Source of the DNA: an uncultured Phycisphaerales bacterium | GTDB taxonomy: Bacteria > Planctomycetota > Phycisphaerae > Phycisphaerales > UBA1924 | Direction: 5' to 3' | DNA: 64,000 bases | Assembly: GCA_937995595.1 (NCBI GenBank) | Contig: CALKJW010000034.1 | Span: 31,496-95,495, forward strand | Part shown: piece after piece, positions 17,240 through 25,969 of the stretch | How the letters are laid out: each line of letters starts with the position of its first letter | How positions within the stretch are numbered: the stretch's first letter is position 1 | The notes under the pieces: model-generated | Told to the model about the DNA's origin: nothing | Database searches by the model: none | What the model saw: only the letters and a program-made list of their open reading frames with translations | Made by a program: the position numbers and the translations under genes

Positions 17240-19432
17240 ATGTCATCGTTCCGCTCTCGTCGGCACGGGAATCCCGCCGCGACGTTGATCCTCTGCGCCG
17301 GGTTGGCGCTCTCGGGCGCGGCGTTCGCGCCCGTCGGCGCGGCGCACGCCCAGCAGTCGCGCGAAGCCGCCGCGGCCAAGGCCGCGGACCAGTTGCCGAT
17401 CAGGAAGATCGTGCTCTACCGCTCGGGCGTGGGGTACTTCGAGCGCAGCGGGGTCGTGGACGGTAACAGCGAGATCCAGTTGCGCTTCAACGCCGAGCAG
17501 ATCAACGACATTCTCAAGTCGATGGTGCTGCTCGACCTCGGCGGCGGCCGGATCGACACGGTGTCGTACGCGTCGAAGGAACCGCTGGCGCGTCGTCTGG
17601 CGTCGTTCGGCGTGAACATCGCGAACAACCCCGGCGTGCCCGAACTGCTGGGCCAGTTGCGCGGCGCGCCGGTGAACGTGCTCGTCGCGGGGGCGCAGGT
17701 GCAGGGCACGGTGCTGGGCGTGGAGGACCGGCCGATGCCCGCCGCGCCCAACCAGCCCGCCTCGCGCGCGCTGGTGCTCAACCTCGTCACCAGGAACGGC
17801 CTGAAGTCGATCGCCATCTCGGACATTTCGTCGTTCGAGATCCTCGACCAGGAACTCGCGGCGGAGTTGAACAAGGCGCTGGCGACACTGGCCGAGTATC
17901 GGGCCGACCGCACCAAGACCGTGGACCTGCGCTTCGCGGGGCAGGGCTCGCGCCGCGTCGTCGTCGGCTACGTGCACGAGATGCCCGTCTGGAAGACCAG
18001 TTACCGGCTGGTCATCCCCGAGGACCAGCCCAAGGCACGAGGGGGCGAGGGCGGCGCGGGCAGCCGCGGCGAGGTGCTGATCCAGGGCTGGGCGATCGTC
18101 GAGAACACGACCGACCAGGACTGGGACGGGGTGACGATGGCGCTGGTCTCCGGCCGCCCGGTGTCGTTCCAGATGGACCTGTACGAGCCGCTGTACACCT
18201 TCCGTCCGATGCTGCCGGTGCCGACGGTCCCCGGCGTGATGCCGCGGAGTTACGCCGGCGGGATCGAGCCGGCTCGCGACAAAGGCGCGGCGCAGACGGG
18301 TGGCGGCGCACCGGGCCGACCGCCCGCCGCGGCGGCGCCCGAGCCGGCGCGCCGGATGCGGGGGGCGGTCGCGGAGTCGGCGGCCATGGACGCGGACATG
18401 CAGGGCCTGTACGCGGGCGTCGCGTCGGCGGAGATGCTCGACTACGCCGCGGCGGGTCGGGCGCAGGCCGCGGAGGTCGGCGAGGTCTTCCAGTACCAAC
18501 TCGATCTGCCGGTGAGCATCGAGCGGCAGCGTTCGGCGATGATCCCGATCCTGACGGCGACCATCCCCGGCCGGCGGGTGAGCATCTTCAACATCGCCGA
18601 CGGGTCCGAGCACCCGATGCGCGGCGTCGAGATCGTGAACGACTCGAACCTGCAACTGCTGCCGGGGCCGATCAGCGTGAGCGACGGCGCCTCGTACGCG
18701 GGCGATGCGCAGATCGGGCACGTGGGCCAGGGCGACAAGCGGCTGCTGGCCTACTCGGTGGACCTCGACGTGCGCGTGCAGACGCAGAACGAGCAGCAGC
18801 AGAACATCACGAAACTCAGGATCGTCAACGGGATGTTCGAGCAGACGGTGCAGAGCAGGCAGACGTTCACCTACACCTTCCGCAACGGCGACGAGAAGCG
18901 CGGGCGGACGATCTACATCGAGCACCCGCGCGACGACAACTGGAAACTCGTGACGCCCGCCAAGCCCGACGACCAGACGCAGACGCACTGGCGCTTCGTC
19001 GCCGAGGCCGGCGCGGGCAAGACCGTGTCGTTCCCGGTGGTGCTCGAGCGCGTGTACTTCCAGTCGTTCGGCGTGATGGACGTCGACATGCCGACGCTCA
19101 TCGGGCACCGTCAGAACGGGCGCATCTCCGAGGCGGCGCTGGCCGCGGTGCGCAGGGCCGCGGACCTGCAGGCCGCGGTGAACGAGACCGAGCGGCGCCT
19201 GCGCGGCCTGACCGACCAGGTGGCGGAGATCACGGCCGAGCAGTCGCGCATCCGCGAGAACCTCGCCAGACTCGGGCAGGGCAGCGCGCTGGCCGAGCGG
19301 TACATCGCCAAACTCAACGACCAGGAGACGCAGTTGGAGCAGATCGGCGCGCAGCGCGCGGCGGCCCAGCAGCAACTCGAACAGCAGCGGCGCGAGTTGA
19401 ACGCCTACATCCGCGGGCTCAACGTGGAGTGA
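17240..19432 (+). CDS. Secreted DUF4139 domain protein
   Basis: 730 residues. A signal peptide is visible (LILCAGLALSGAAFAPVGAAHAQ, described in part). The mature N-terminus has KIVLYRSGVGYFERSG, typical of DUF4139-like proteins, and DIKS/NDILKSMVLLDLGGG. A central low-complexity insert (about residues 350-375, Ala/Pro-rich) separates two beta-rich parts. The C-terminal 100 residues (from about 630) form a heptad-like coiled coil rich in Gln, Arg and Glu. The family is of unknown function; an outer-membrane or periplasmic location is inferred. The ATG follows a strong CAGGAG site. Two stem-loops lie upstream. It converges with the MoxR gene. Confidence 0.8.
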   Translation: MSSFRSRRHGNPAATLILCAGLALSGAAFAPVGAAHAQQSREAAAAKAADQLPIRKIVLYRSGVGYFERSGVVDGNSEIQLRFNAEQINDILKSMVLLDLGGGRIDTVSYASKEPLARRLASFGVNIANNPGVPELLGQLRGAPVNVLVAGAQVQGTVLGVEDRPMPAAPNQPASRALVLNLVTRNGLKSIAISDISSFEILDQELAAELNKALATLAEYRADRTKTVDLRFAGQGSRRVVVGYVHEMPVWKTSYRLVIPEDQPKARGGEGGAGSRGEVLIQGWAIVENTTDQDWDGVTMALVSGRPVSFQMDLYEPLYTFRPMLPVPTVPGVMPRSYAGGIEPARDKGAAQTGGGAPGRPPAAAAPEPARRMRGAVAESAAMDADMQGLYAGVASAEMLDYAAAGRAQAAEVGEVFQYQLDLPVSIERQRSAMIPILTATIPGRRVSIFNIADGSEHPMRGVEIVNDSNLQLLPGPISVSDGASYAGDAQIGHVGQGDKRLLAYSVDLDVRVQTQNEQQQNITKLRIVNGMFEQTVQSRQTFTYTFRNGDEKRGRTIYIEHPRDDNWKLVTPAKPDDQTQTHWRFVAEAGAGKTVSFPVVLERVYFQSFGVMDVDMPTLIGHRQNGRISEAALAAVRRAADLQAAVNETERRLRGLTDQVAEITAEQSRIRENLARLGQGSALAERYIAKLNDQETQLEQIGAQRAAAQQQLEQQRRELNAYIRGLNVE

Positions 19433-19433
19433 G

Positions 19434-19452
19434 GCCCCGGCTCAGGCCGGGC
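19434..19452. terminator. Stem-loop between convergent DUF4139 and MoxR genes
   Basis: GCCCCGGC (19434-19441) pairs with GCCGGGC (19446-19452) with one bulge, and TTT follows on the plus strand. It overlaps the MoxR stop codon. A compact bidirectional terminator is plausible. Confidence 0.35.
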
Positions 19453-20470
19453 TTTCGACGCTCTCGAGCACGTCCAGCAGGATGGCCTGAGCCGACCCCG
19501 GCGGGTAGGTCCCGTGCTCGTCGTGCCGGACCCGCGCGGCGGTGTAGGCCTTGGCGATCACGCGGTGCGCGCCGACCGGCAACAGGTTCTGCGTGATGTC
19601 GTCGGGCGTGCAGTAGTCCCGGTCGGCCAGCACGGCCGTGGCCCGCGCGGCCTGCGCCAGCGCCAGCGCGCCGCGCGGCGAAAGCCCGACCTGCAGGTCT
19701 TCGCGCCTGCGCGTCGCGTTGGCGATCTGCACGATGTAGTCGATCAGCACCGGCTCCATCCGCACGCGGTCCACGCGCTGCTGGAGCGCGAGCACGTCGT
19801 CCCGGTGCAGCACGGGCTTCAGGTCACGCAGTTCGGTGTCCGCGGGCCGCTCGGCCAGCACGCGCGACTCGGCCTCGGGCGACGGGTACCCCAGCCCGAT
19901 GCGCATCAGGAACCGGTCGAGTTGATTCTCCGGGAGCAGGTAGGTGCCCTCGAAGTCAAAGGGGTTCTGCGTCGCGATGAGCATGAACGGCTGCTCGAGC
20001 GGGTACGTCCGGCCGTCGATGGTCACCGTCGCCTCGCTCATCGCCTCCAGCAGCGCGGTCTGCGTGCGCGGCGGGGTGCGGTTGATCTCGTCGGCCAGCA
20101 CGATGTTGGCGAAGATCGGCCCGCGCTTGAACGTGAACCCCCCACCACCCCCACCACCTCCCCCGCCTCCACCTGCGCCGCCGGCCGCGTGCCCCGCGCT
20201 GTCGCCGTTGCCGGATGACGGGCGGGTGTAGACGGTCACGCCGAGAATGTCCGAGGGCAGCAGGTCGGGCGTGAGTTGGACGCGCGAGAACGAACAGTCG
20301 ATCGACCGCGCCAGCGCCGTCGCCAGCACCGTCTTGCCGACGCCCGGCACGTCCTCGATCAGCACGTGCCCGCGCGCCAGCAGGCAGCAGATCACCTGGT
20401 CCACCGCGCGCAGATTCCCGAGGAACACGCGGCCGATGTTCTGGCGGAGCAGTTCGACGGGTCCTGGCAT
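19442..20470 (-). CDS. MoxR-family AAA+ ATPase with a poly-glycine insertion
   Basis: 342 residues. Walker A VLIEDVPGVGKTVLATALA, Walker B IVLADEINRTPPRTQTALLEAM, sensor FMLIATQNPFDFEGTYLLPE, and an arginine-finger region LDRFLMRI are all intact. MoxR ATPases act as chaperones that activate partners, often VWA proteins. Residues about 84-111, between the Walker A and B strands, are replaced by a Ser/Asn/Ala/Gly linker ending in a run of 12 or more glycines; canonical MoxR has a short loop (GG..F.F..GPIF). The usual downstream DUF58/VWA genes are absent. The ATG at 20470 is taken. Confidence 0.92.
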   Translation of the reverse strand: MPGPVELLRQNIGRVFLGNLRAVDQVICCLLARGHVLIEDVPGVGKTVLATALARSIDCSFSRVQLTPDLLPSDILGVTVYTRPSSGNGDSAGHAAGGAGGGGGGGGGGGGFTFKRGPIFANIVLADEINRTPPRTQTALLEAMSEATVTIDGRTYPLEQPFMLIATQNPFDFEGTYLLPENQLDRFLMRIGLGYPSPEAESRVLAERPADTELRDLKPVLHRDDVLALQQRVDRVRMEPVLIDYIVQIANATRRREDLQVGLSPRGALALAQAARATAVLADRDYCTPDDITQNLLPVGAHRVIAKAYTAARVRHDEHGTYPPGSAQAILLDVLESVESPA

Positions 20471-20553
20471 GCGGCGCTCGGGTCGGGTTTCGGTGGTCCG
20501 TCGCGAGTGTATGCGTTGCCGCCGCGACGCGGGGTCCGCGGTCGTGATAGGCT

Positions 20554-21603
20554 GTGACCGAGCCGATGCAGGACCACCCGCCCAACGCGGACCATCCCGA
20601 CGCCGGGGGCGCGCTCGACCGCGCCGTCGACCTCGGACACGAACTCGGCGGCGACCTGCCGTGCGCCGTGTGCGGGTACAACCTTCGCGGCCTGTCCATC
20701 CGGGCGTTCTGCCCCGAGTGCGGCACGGGCATCCGCGTGACCATCCTCGCCGTCGTCGACCCGTTGGCCAGCGAGTTGCAGCCGATCCGGTTCCCGAGGC
20801 TGCTGGCGATGCTCATCAACGCCTGCAGCGCGGGCGCGTTGTTCGCCGCGCTGCTCGCGTGGCTGCCGATCGCGTACGACTTTGCCAACCTCATGGGGTT
20901 CCGCGTGCAGAGGCCCGACGTCGGCATCGGCGTGACGGCGGCGATGTGCGTGTCGATGCTCGGCGCGTGCGGGTTGATCCGCCCGCACGCCCGCATCCCG
21001 TGGGCCACGACCGTGCTGGCGGCCGTCGGCGTCGCGCTCTACATCCCGGCGATCTGGGCGATGACGGCCTACGAGATGCACACCGAGGCGGCGGGCGGGC
21101 CGGGGTACTTCGAGGGCTGGTTGCCGTACGGCGCGCGGGCCGGCTTCGCCGTCGCGTCGTGGGGGACGTTCGCCGCGATCGTGCTGTGCCTGCGGCCGGC
21201 GTGCCGCGTGCTGGTGGCGCGGTCGCTGGCGATGCGCACCGGTCGCGTCGACCGGCAGACGATGTACGCGATGGCGGTCGCCGCGGCGGTGGCCGCGCTG
21301 GGTCACGGGCTGGGCGGACTGGCCGCGTCGATGACGGCCTCGGGCGGCGCGGCCATGGTCGTGGACGCGCTCCGCATCGCCGGCCTTGTGCTCGCGGCGA
21401 CGGGCGCGTTTCTCTTCACGGCGGGCCTGCTCGGCTCGGTCATCGACACGGTGCGCATCGCGGGGGCGATCATGGCCCCAAGCCCCGACCTGCCCGAGGT
21501 GATCAGGCGCGGGCACGCGCGTCCGCGCGGCGTGCGCGCCGTCGTGGGCGGCGCGCTGGGGCGGCGCTCGCGTGACATCCGGCCCGACGGGACCGACGCA
21601 TGA
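20554..21603 (+). CDS. Zinc-ribbon multi-pass membrane protein
   Basis: 349 residues. The cytoplasmic N-terminus has a zinc ribbon (CAVCGYNLRGLSIRAFCPECG); about six hydrophobic helices follow (for example LLAMLINACSAGALFAALLA and WATTVLAAVGVALYIPAIW). This ribbon-plus-membrane layout recurs in planctomycetes and has no known function. A GTG at 20554 is the longest start; an ATG at 20566 is an alternative. The stop overlaps the next start (ATGA), so it is coupled to the zincin gene. It is divergent from MoxR across 83 bp. Confidence 0.65.
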   Translation: MTEPMQDHPPNADHPDAGGALDRAVDLGHELGGDLPCAVCGYNLRGLSIRAFCPECGTGIRVTILAVVDPLASELQPIRFPRLLAMLINACSAGALFAALLAWLPIAYDFANLMGFRVQRPDVGIGVTAAMCVSMLGACGLIRPHARIPWATTVLAAVGVALYIPAIWAMTAYEMHTEAAGGPGYFEGWLPYGARAGFAVASWGTFAAIVLCLRPACRVLVARSLAMRTGRVDRQTMYAMAVAAAVAALGHGLGGLAASMTASGGAAMVVDALRIAGLVLAATGAFLFTAGLLGSVIDTVRIAGAIMAPSPDLPEVIRRGHARPRGVRAVVGGALGRRSRDIRPDGTDA

Positions 21604-22064
21604 CCCCGGCGCAGCGCGAACGATTCGACCGGCTGCTCGAGGACGTGATCGCGGGCCTGCCGCCAAGAGTGGCCGCCCTGCTCGACGAGGTGCCCGTGCA
21701 CGTGCTCGACCGACCGAGCGGCGCGATGGTCGATCAACTCCGTCGCGATGGAACGCTCGGGCCCGACGAGGACGGGGCCGACCTGTGCGGCCTGCACTCG
21801 GGCGTCGCGCTCACCGAGCGATCGGTCGAGGACCCCGGCGGCTGGGGCGCCGACATCGGCGTGCCCGAGCACGTGCACCTGTTCCGTGAGGGCATCGTTT
21901 CGCTGGCCTTCGAGAACCTCGGGATCGAGGACGGGGCCGACGGCTGGAGCCACCCGGAGGCGGATGAGGAAATCTACGAGGAGATCCGCATCACGCTCCT
22001 GCACGAACTGGGCCACCACTTCGGGCTCGACGAGGACGACCTCGACGAACTGGGCTACGCCTGA
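21600..22064 (+). CDS. Small zincin-like metallopeptidase
   Basis: 154 residues with the Zincin_1 (former DUF1025) signature ITLLHELGHHFGLDEDDLDELGY at the C-terminus; HELGHH supplies the HExxH zinc site and the Asp downstream the third ligand. The body (LPPRVAALLDEVPVHVLDRP, GVPEHVHLFREG-like) matches the family. Physiological substrates are unknown. It overlaps the upstream membrane protein by ATGA. A stem-loop terminator follows 27 bp after the stop. Confidence 0.88.
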   Translation: MTPAQRERFDRLLEDVIAGLPPRVAALLDEVPVHVLDRPSGAMVDQLRRDGTLGPDEDGADLCGLHSGVALTERSVEDPGGWGADIGVPEHVHLFREGIVSLAFENLGIEDGADGWSHPEADEEIYEEIRITLLHELGHHFGLDEDDLDELGYA

Positions 22065-22090
22065 GCCGTCGCGCGGAGCAGAAACAAGCA

Positions 22091-22113
22091 ACGCCGGGCG
22101 GTTCGCCCGGCGT
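22091..22113. terminator. Bidirectional terminator between the zincin gene and tRNA-His
   Basis: ACGCCGGGCG (22091-22100) and CGCCCGGCGT (22104-22113) form a perfect 10-bp stem with a three-base loop. T-rich sequence follows on the minus strand (GCTTGTTTC), and TTT-like sequence on the plus strand. It serves both converging transcripts. Confidence 0.8.
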
Positions 22114-22120
22114 TTGGAAG

Positions 22121-22195
22121 GGTGGCTGACGGGACTTGAACCCGCGACCCCGGGAATCACAATCCCGTGCTCTAACCAACTGAGCTACAACCACC
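22121..22195 (-). tRNA. tRNA-His (GTG anticodon)
   Basis: 75-nt cloverleaf read on the minus strand, beginning GGTGGTTGTAGCTCAG. The anticodon loop TTGTGAT is flanked by a GGGAT/ATCCC-type stem, and the T-arm has GGTTCAAGTCC. The acceptor includes the G-1 position paired to C73, characteristic of tRNA-His. The 3' CCA is not encoded. Confidence 0.96.
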
Positions 22196-22228
22196 ATCGT
22201 GTCCGCGGCGGTGGGCCGTGAACGCCTT

Positions 22229-22257
22229 ACTATAGCGTACGGTTGTGCGTCGGTCAG
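22229..22257 (-). promoter_or_regulatory. Promoter of tRNA-His
   Basis: On the minus strand CTGACC (22257-22252), a 17-base spacer, then TATAGT (22234-22229). The expected start is about 27 nt before the tRNA. Confidence 0.6.
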
Positions 22258-22405
22258 GTTCGGACGGTTTTCGGATGCGCGCGTCCGGGTTTCACTCTCG
22301 CCTTGATCGGACCTATCGTCACCGACCGCCCCCGCCGCCTGTGGGGGCGTCTGTCGTTTGCGGGCGCACCGTCGTTGACGCCGCCCTTTCGAGGAGACTT
22401 TGCCC

Positions 22406-24022
22406 ATGCCGACCGCTTCGCCCGCCGCGCCCGCGTCCGCCGTTCCGATGCTCGATCTCTCTCCCGGGCGCGTTCACCGGAACCTCGCCCCCGCCCGACT
22501 CGTGGAGATGGCGCTGGCCCGCGGCGAGGGCGTGCTGGCGAGCAACGGCGGTCTGGTCTGCCGAACGGGCGACCGCACCGGTCGCTCGCCCAAGGACAAG
22601 TACCTCGAGGACACGCCGGGCATCCACGGCAAGATCGGCTGGGGCGGGTTCAACACGCCGATCACGCCGGAGAAGTTCGACCTGGTGCTGAAGATCGCGA
22701 CCGAGCACGTCAACCGGCAGAAGGACGTGTTCGTGTTCGAGGGCTTCGTGGGCGCGGACCCGCAGTACCGGCTCGGCGCACGCGTGGTCACCGAGCAGGC
22801 GTGGCACGCGCTGTTCATCCGCACGCTGTTCATCCCGACGGACTCCCCCGCCGCGGGAAAGGGCGCGCAGTGGAAGCACGACTGGACGATCATCAACGCC
22901 GGGAGGCGTCGGCTGACGTCCGACGAGCAGGCGCAACTGGGCGTGAAGAGCCCGGTGATCATCGCGCAGTCGCTGGAGCGCAGACTGGTGGTGATCGTCG
23001 GCAGCGAGTACGCGGGCGAGATGAAGAAGTCGCTGTTCTACGCGATGAACTTCGACATGCCCGAGGTCGGCGTGTTCCCGATGCACTGCTCGGCGAACGT
23101 CGACAAGAAGGACCCGTCCAACGTCGCGCTGTTCTTCGGCCTCTCGGGCACCGGCAAGACGACGCTCAGCGCCGACCCCAACCGCGCGCTGATCGGCGAC
23201 GACGAGCACGGCTGGACGGACCGCGGCGTGTTCAACTTCGAGGGCGGGTGCTACGCCAAGTGCATCAAACTGTCGAAGGAAACCGAGCCGCAGATCTTCA
23301 ACGCGATCCGGTTCGGCTCGGTGCTGGAGAACCTCGACATCGACCCCGAGACGCGCGTGCCGGATTTCGACAGCCAGAAGTACACCGAGAACACCCGCGC
23401 GACCTACCCGCTGGAGTACATCCCCGACGCGGTGATCCCCTCCATCGCCGGGCACCCGAGGAACGTGATCTTCCTCACCGCCGACGCCTACGGCGTGATG
23501 CCGCCGGTGAGCAAACTCAGCCGCGAACAGGCGATGTACTACTTCATCAACGGGTACACGTCCAAACTCGCGGGGACCGAACTGGGCGTGACCGAGCCGC
23601 AGCCGAACTTCTCGGCGTGCTTCGGCGCGCCGTTCCTGCCGCGCCCGCCGAAGGTGTACGCGGAGATGCTCGCCTCCAAGGTCGCCAGGCACAACGCGGA
23701 CGTCTGGCTGCTGAACACGGGCTGGACGGGCGGGCCGTACGGCACGGGCTCTCGCTTCAAACTCGCGTACACGCGCGCGTTCGTCACGGCGATCCTCAAC
23801 GGCACGATGCGCAACGCGAAGTTCACGCCCGACGCGGTCTTCGGCCTGCCGATGCCCGACGCCGTGCCCGGCGTGCCCGGCGAGGTGCTCCTGCCGCGCA
23901 ACACGTGGAAGGACGGCGCGGCCTACGACGCCAAGGCGAGGGAACTGGCCGGGAAGTTCCGCGACAACGACAAGAAGTTTGAGATGCCCGAGGCGGTCCG
24001 CGCGGCGGGCCCGCGCGGCTGA
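22406..24022 (+). CDS. pckA: Phosphoenolpyruvate carboxykinase (ATP)
   Basis: Gluconeogenic enzyme converting oxaloacetate and ATP to phosphoenolpyruvate. 538 residues, a normal size. Motifs: RTGRSPKDKY, NAGRRRLTSDEQ, the kinase loop GLSGTGKTTLSADPNR, metal-site DDEHGW, and EGGCYAKCIKLS. These identify the ATP-dependent rather than the GTP class. The ATG at 22406 has GAGGAG about ten bases upstream; a TTG at 22400 is an in-frame alternative. It appears monocistronic. Confidence 0.97.
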   Translation: MPTASPAAPASAVPMLDLSPGRVHRNLAPARLVEMALARGEGVLASNGGLVCRTGDRTGRSPKDKYLEDTPGIHGKIGWGGFNTPITPEKFDLVLKIATEHVNRQKDVFVFEGFVGADPQYRLGARVVTEQAWHALFIRTLFIPTDSPAAGKGAQWKHDWTIINAGRRRLTSDEQAQLGVKSPVIIAQSLERRLVVIVGSEYAGEMKKSLFYAMNFDMPEVGVFPMHCSANVDKKDPSNVALFFGLSGTGKTTLSADPNRALIGDDEHGWTDRGVFNFEGGCYAKCIKLSKETEPQIFNAIRFGSVLENLDIDPETRVPDFDSQKYTENTRATYPLEYIPDAVIPSIAGHPRNVIFLTADAYGVMPPVSKLSREQAMYYFINGYTSKLAGTELGVTEPQPNFSACFGAPFLPRPPKVYAEMLASKVARHNADVWLLNTGWTGGPYGTGSRFKLAYTRAFVTAILNGTMRNAKFTPDAVFGLPMPDAVPGVPGEVLLPRNTWKDGAAYDAKARELAGKFRDNDKKFEMPEAVRAAGPRG

Positions 24023-24045
24023 CGCGGCCTTGTCTGCGTACCCGA

Positions 24046-24073
24046 CGGGGCCGACACGCCCGGGTTGGCCCCG
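24046..24073 (+). terminator. Stem-loop after pckA
   Basis: CGGGGCCGAC (24046-24055) pairs with GTTGGCCCCG (24064-24073), ten pairs with one G-U. There is no T-tract, so factor-dependent termination or a stability hairpin is equally likely. Confidence 0.35.
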
Positions 24074-24123
24074 CGGCGCGGCGATCGTCGCACCCTCCAC
24101 ACGAGCACCACGGCACAATCGCC

Positions 24124-25023
24124 ATGCGGAACGAGGACCGCACATTCTGGGCCGACTTCAAGCGGTTCTTCCTGCGCGGGCTGGCCATCCTGCTGCCCAG
24201 CGTGCTGACGATCTGGATCGTCGTGCAGTTGTACCTGTTCGTGGACAAGCAGGTCGCCAGCCCGATCAACGCCGGCATCCGAGCGGCCGTGGTGTGGGTC
24301 GTGCCGCAACTGCCCGACCGCTACCAGCCGCGGTGGTTCAAGGTCACCGAACCGGAGTTGGCCGAGTTCCGCGCGACGCTGCACCAGCAGGGCACACCGG
24401 AGGCGCGCGCGCTGCTCCGCCGCAGCGACTCGGACCTGCGGACCGAGGTCCGACGGCAGGAACTGGCCCGGCTGTGGGAGGCCCACTGGTACCTGCGGGT
24501 CGTGGGCCTGCTGGTCGCGATCGTGCTGTTCTACCTCGCGGGCGTGATTTTCGGCGGCCTGTTCGGGCGCGCGCTGTACGTGCAGGTCGAGCGCTTCATC
24601 ACGCGGATCCCGGTCATCAAGCAGGTCTACCCGCACGTCAAGCAGGTCGTGGAACTCGTGCTGGGCGAGAAGCAGATGGCCTTCAGCAAGGTGGTGCTCT
24701 TCGAGTACCCGCGCAAGGGCGTCTGGACGCTCGGCTTTGTCACCAACTCGGGGATGCGGGCGGTCGCCGGCGCGGCGGGCGAGGAGGCGCTGACGATCTT
24801 CGTGCCCAGCACGCCGACGCCCTTTACCGGCTTCACCATCACCGTGCCGCGGAGCAGCACGATCGACGTGAACCTCTCGATCGACGAGGCGATCCGGTTC
24901 GTGCTGACCGGCGGCGTGCTGATCCCCGACCGGCAGCGGTCCGGCCCGGCGGATACGATCGGGCAGGGGGAGTTGCCGGACGGTTCCGCGCCGGCGGACG
25001 GGGGGAGAGCGGGCCCGCCGTGA
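24124..25023 (+). CDS. DUF502 membrane protein
   Basis: 299 residues. Two membrane segments are visible: LAILLPSVLTIWIVVQLYLF and VVGLLVAIVLFYLAGVIFGG. Between and after them stand the DUF502 motifs RIPVIKQVYPHVKQVVELV and VFVPSTPTPFTGF-like (here IFVPSTPTPFTGF). The function is unknown; the plant homologues are the COV/LCV vascular proteins. The C-terminus is Gly/Pro-rich. No SD precedes the ATG; CACAAT lies four bases upstream. It precedes hpf by 70 bp. Confidence 0.9.
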   Translation: MRNEDRTFWADFKRFFLRGLAILLPSVLTIWIVVQLYLFVDKQVASPINAGIRAAVVWVVPQLPDRYQPRWFKVTEPELAEFRATLHQQGTPEARALLRRSDSDLRTEVRRQELARLWEAHWYLRVVGLLVAIVLFYLAGVIFGGLFGRALYVQVERFITRIPVIKQVYPHVKQVVELVLGEKQMAFSKVVLFEYPRKGVWTLGFVTNSGMRAVAGAAGEEALTIFVPSTPTPFTGFTITVPRSSTIDVNLSIDEAIRFVLTGGVLIPDRQRSGPADTIGQGELPDGSAPADGGRAGPP

Positions 25024-25093
25024 CCCGGCGCGGCGGGAGTTTCGGGGTCCGGGCGCGGCCGGCGGCCGCGCCGTGGCGAGGAGGTTTGACCGC

Positions 25094-25384
25094 ATGCGCA
25101 TCGACGTTGTCGGCAAGCACATGGACATCACGGACGCGATCCGGAAGTACGCCGAGACCAAGGCCGAGCGGCTGCTCAAGTACTTCAACGGCACGCAGCA
25201 GATCCGCGTGATCCTGGAGGCCGGGAAGAAGAGCGACTTCATGTGCGAGATCGCCGTGGACGTGGTGAAGCACAAGGACTTCATCGCCCACGCGACCGCC
25301 AAGGACCTCTACGCCGCGATCGACGAGTGCGTCGACAAGGCGCAGCGCCAGGTCCACGACTTCAAGGAGCGACTCAAGGGCTGA
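25094..25384 (+). CDS. hpf: Short ribosome hibernation-promoting factor (HPF/YfiA)
   Basis: 96-residue S30AE-domain protein (MRIDVVGKHMDITDAIRKYAETKAERLLKYF, seen in part; AKDLYAAIDECVDKAQRQV). It binds the ribosomal A/P sites in stationary phase and inactivates or dimerises ribosomes. The length fits the short HPF form without a C-terminal dimerisation tail. The ATG at 25094 has GAGGAGG ten bases upstream. It is followed by ptsN and npr, the order known from proteobacterial rpoN operons. Confidence 0.93.
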   Translation: MRIDVVGKHMDITDAIRKYAETKAERLLKYFNGTQQIRVILEAGKKSDFMCEIAVDVVKHKDFIAHATAKDLYAAIDECVDKAQRQVHDFKERLKG

Positions 25385-25439
25385 GGGTGACCGGCAGGGC
25401 CGGGCTGTCCGCCGCGCCGCCGGATGGAGCACGACCGTG

Positions 25440-25916
25440 ATGAAGTTGACCGAAATCGTCGCCGGCGGAGCGATCGTCCCGCGTCTGGGCTCGTCGGAGC
25501 GCGACGCGGTGATCGCCGAACTCGTGGACGCGCTGATCGCCTGCGGCGCGGCGGACGCGCGCCTGCGCGACGAACTCATCGGCCGCATCCTCGAGCGCGA
25601 GCGGCGCGGGTCCACCGGCTTCGGGCGCGGCATCGCCGTCCCGCACGTCAAGCACAAGAACGTCAGGCGCATGGCCGCGGCGGTCGGCCTCTCGCCCACC
25701 GGCGTGGACTTCAACGCGCTGGACAAGCAGCCCGTGTACTCGATCTTCCTGCTCCTCTCGCCCGAGGACCGGCCCGAGGACCACCTGCAGGCCATGGAGG
25801 TGATCTTCAAGAACCTCTCCAAGGAGACCTTCCGCCGCTTCCTGCGGCAGGCGGGGTCGGTGGCGGAGGTGCAGGAACTGCTCGAAGAGGCCGACGGCCA
25901 GCAACTGTCCGGGTGA
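25440..25916 (+). CDS. ptsN: PTS IIA (PtsN/EIIA-Ntr-like) protein
   Basis: 158-residue EIIA domain of the fructose/nitrogen type. The phosphorylated His is in GFGRGIAVPHVKHKNV, preceded by LIGRILERERRGSTG. The PVYSIFLLLSPEDRPEDHL segment is typical. With no EIIB/EIIC nearby, a regulatory rather than transport role is likely. The start is ambiguous between GTG 25437 and ATG 25440; GGAG sits upstream. It lies between hpf and HPr in a tight plus-strand run. Confidence 0.88.
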   Translation: MKLTEIVAGGAIVPRLGSSERDAVIAELVDALIACGAADARLRDELIGRILERERRGSTGFGRGIAVPHVKHKNVRRMAAAVGLSPTGVDFNALDKQPVYSIFLLLSPEDRPEDHLQAMEVIFKNLSKETFRRFLRQAGSVAEVQELLEEADGQQLSG

Positions 25917-25969
25917 GTCGAGGCCGAACGCGTGCAGCGAGTCCGGGGGCGGGAGACCGGTGAGGACCC

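Noticed and set aside
19944..20231. Poly-proline plus-strand frame
   Set aside because: It is the antisense of the poly-glycine insertion in MoxR.
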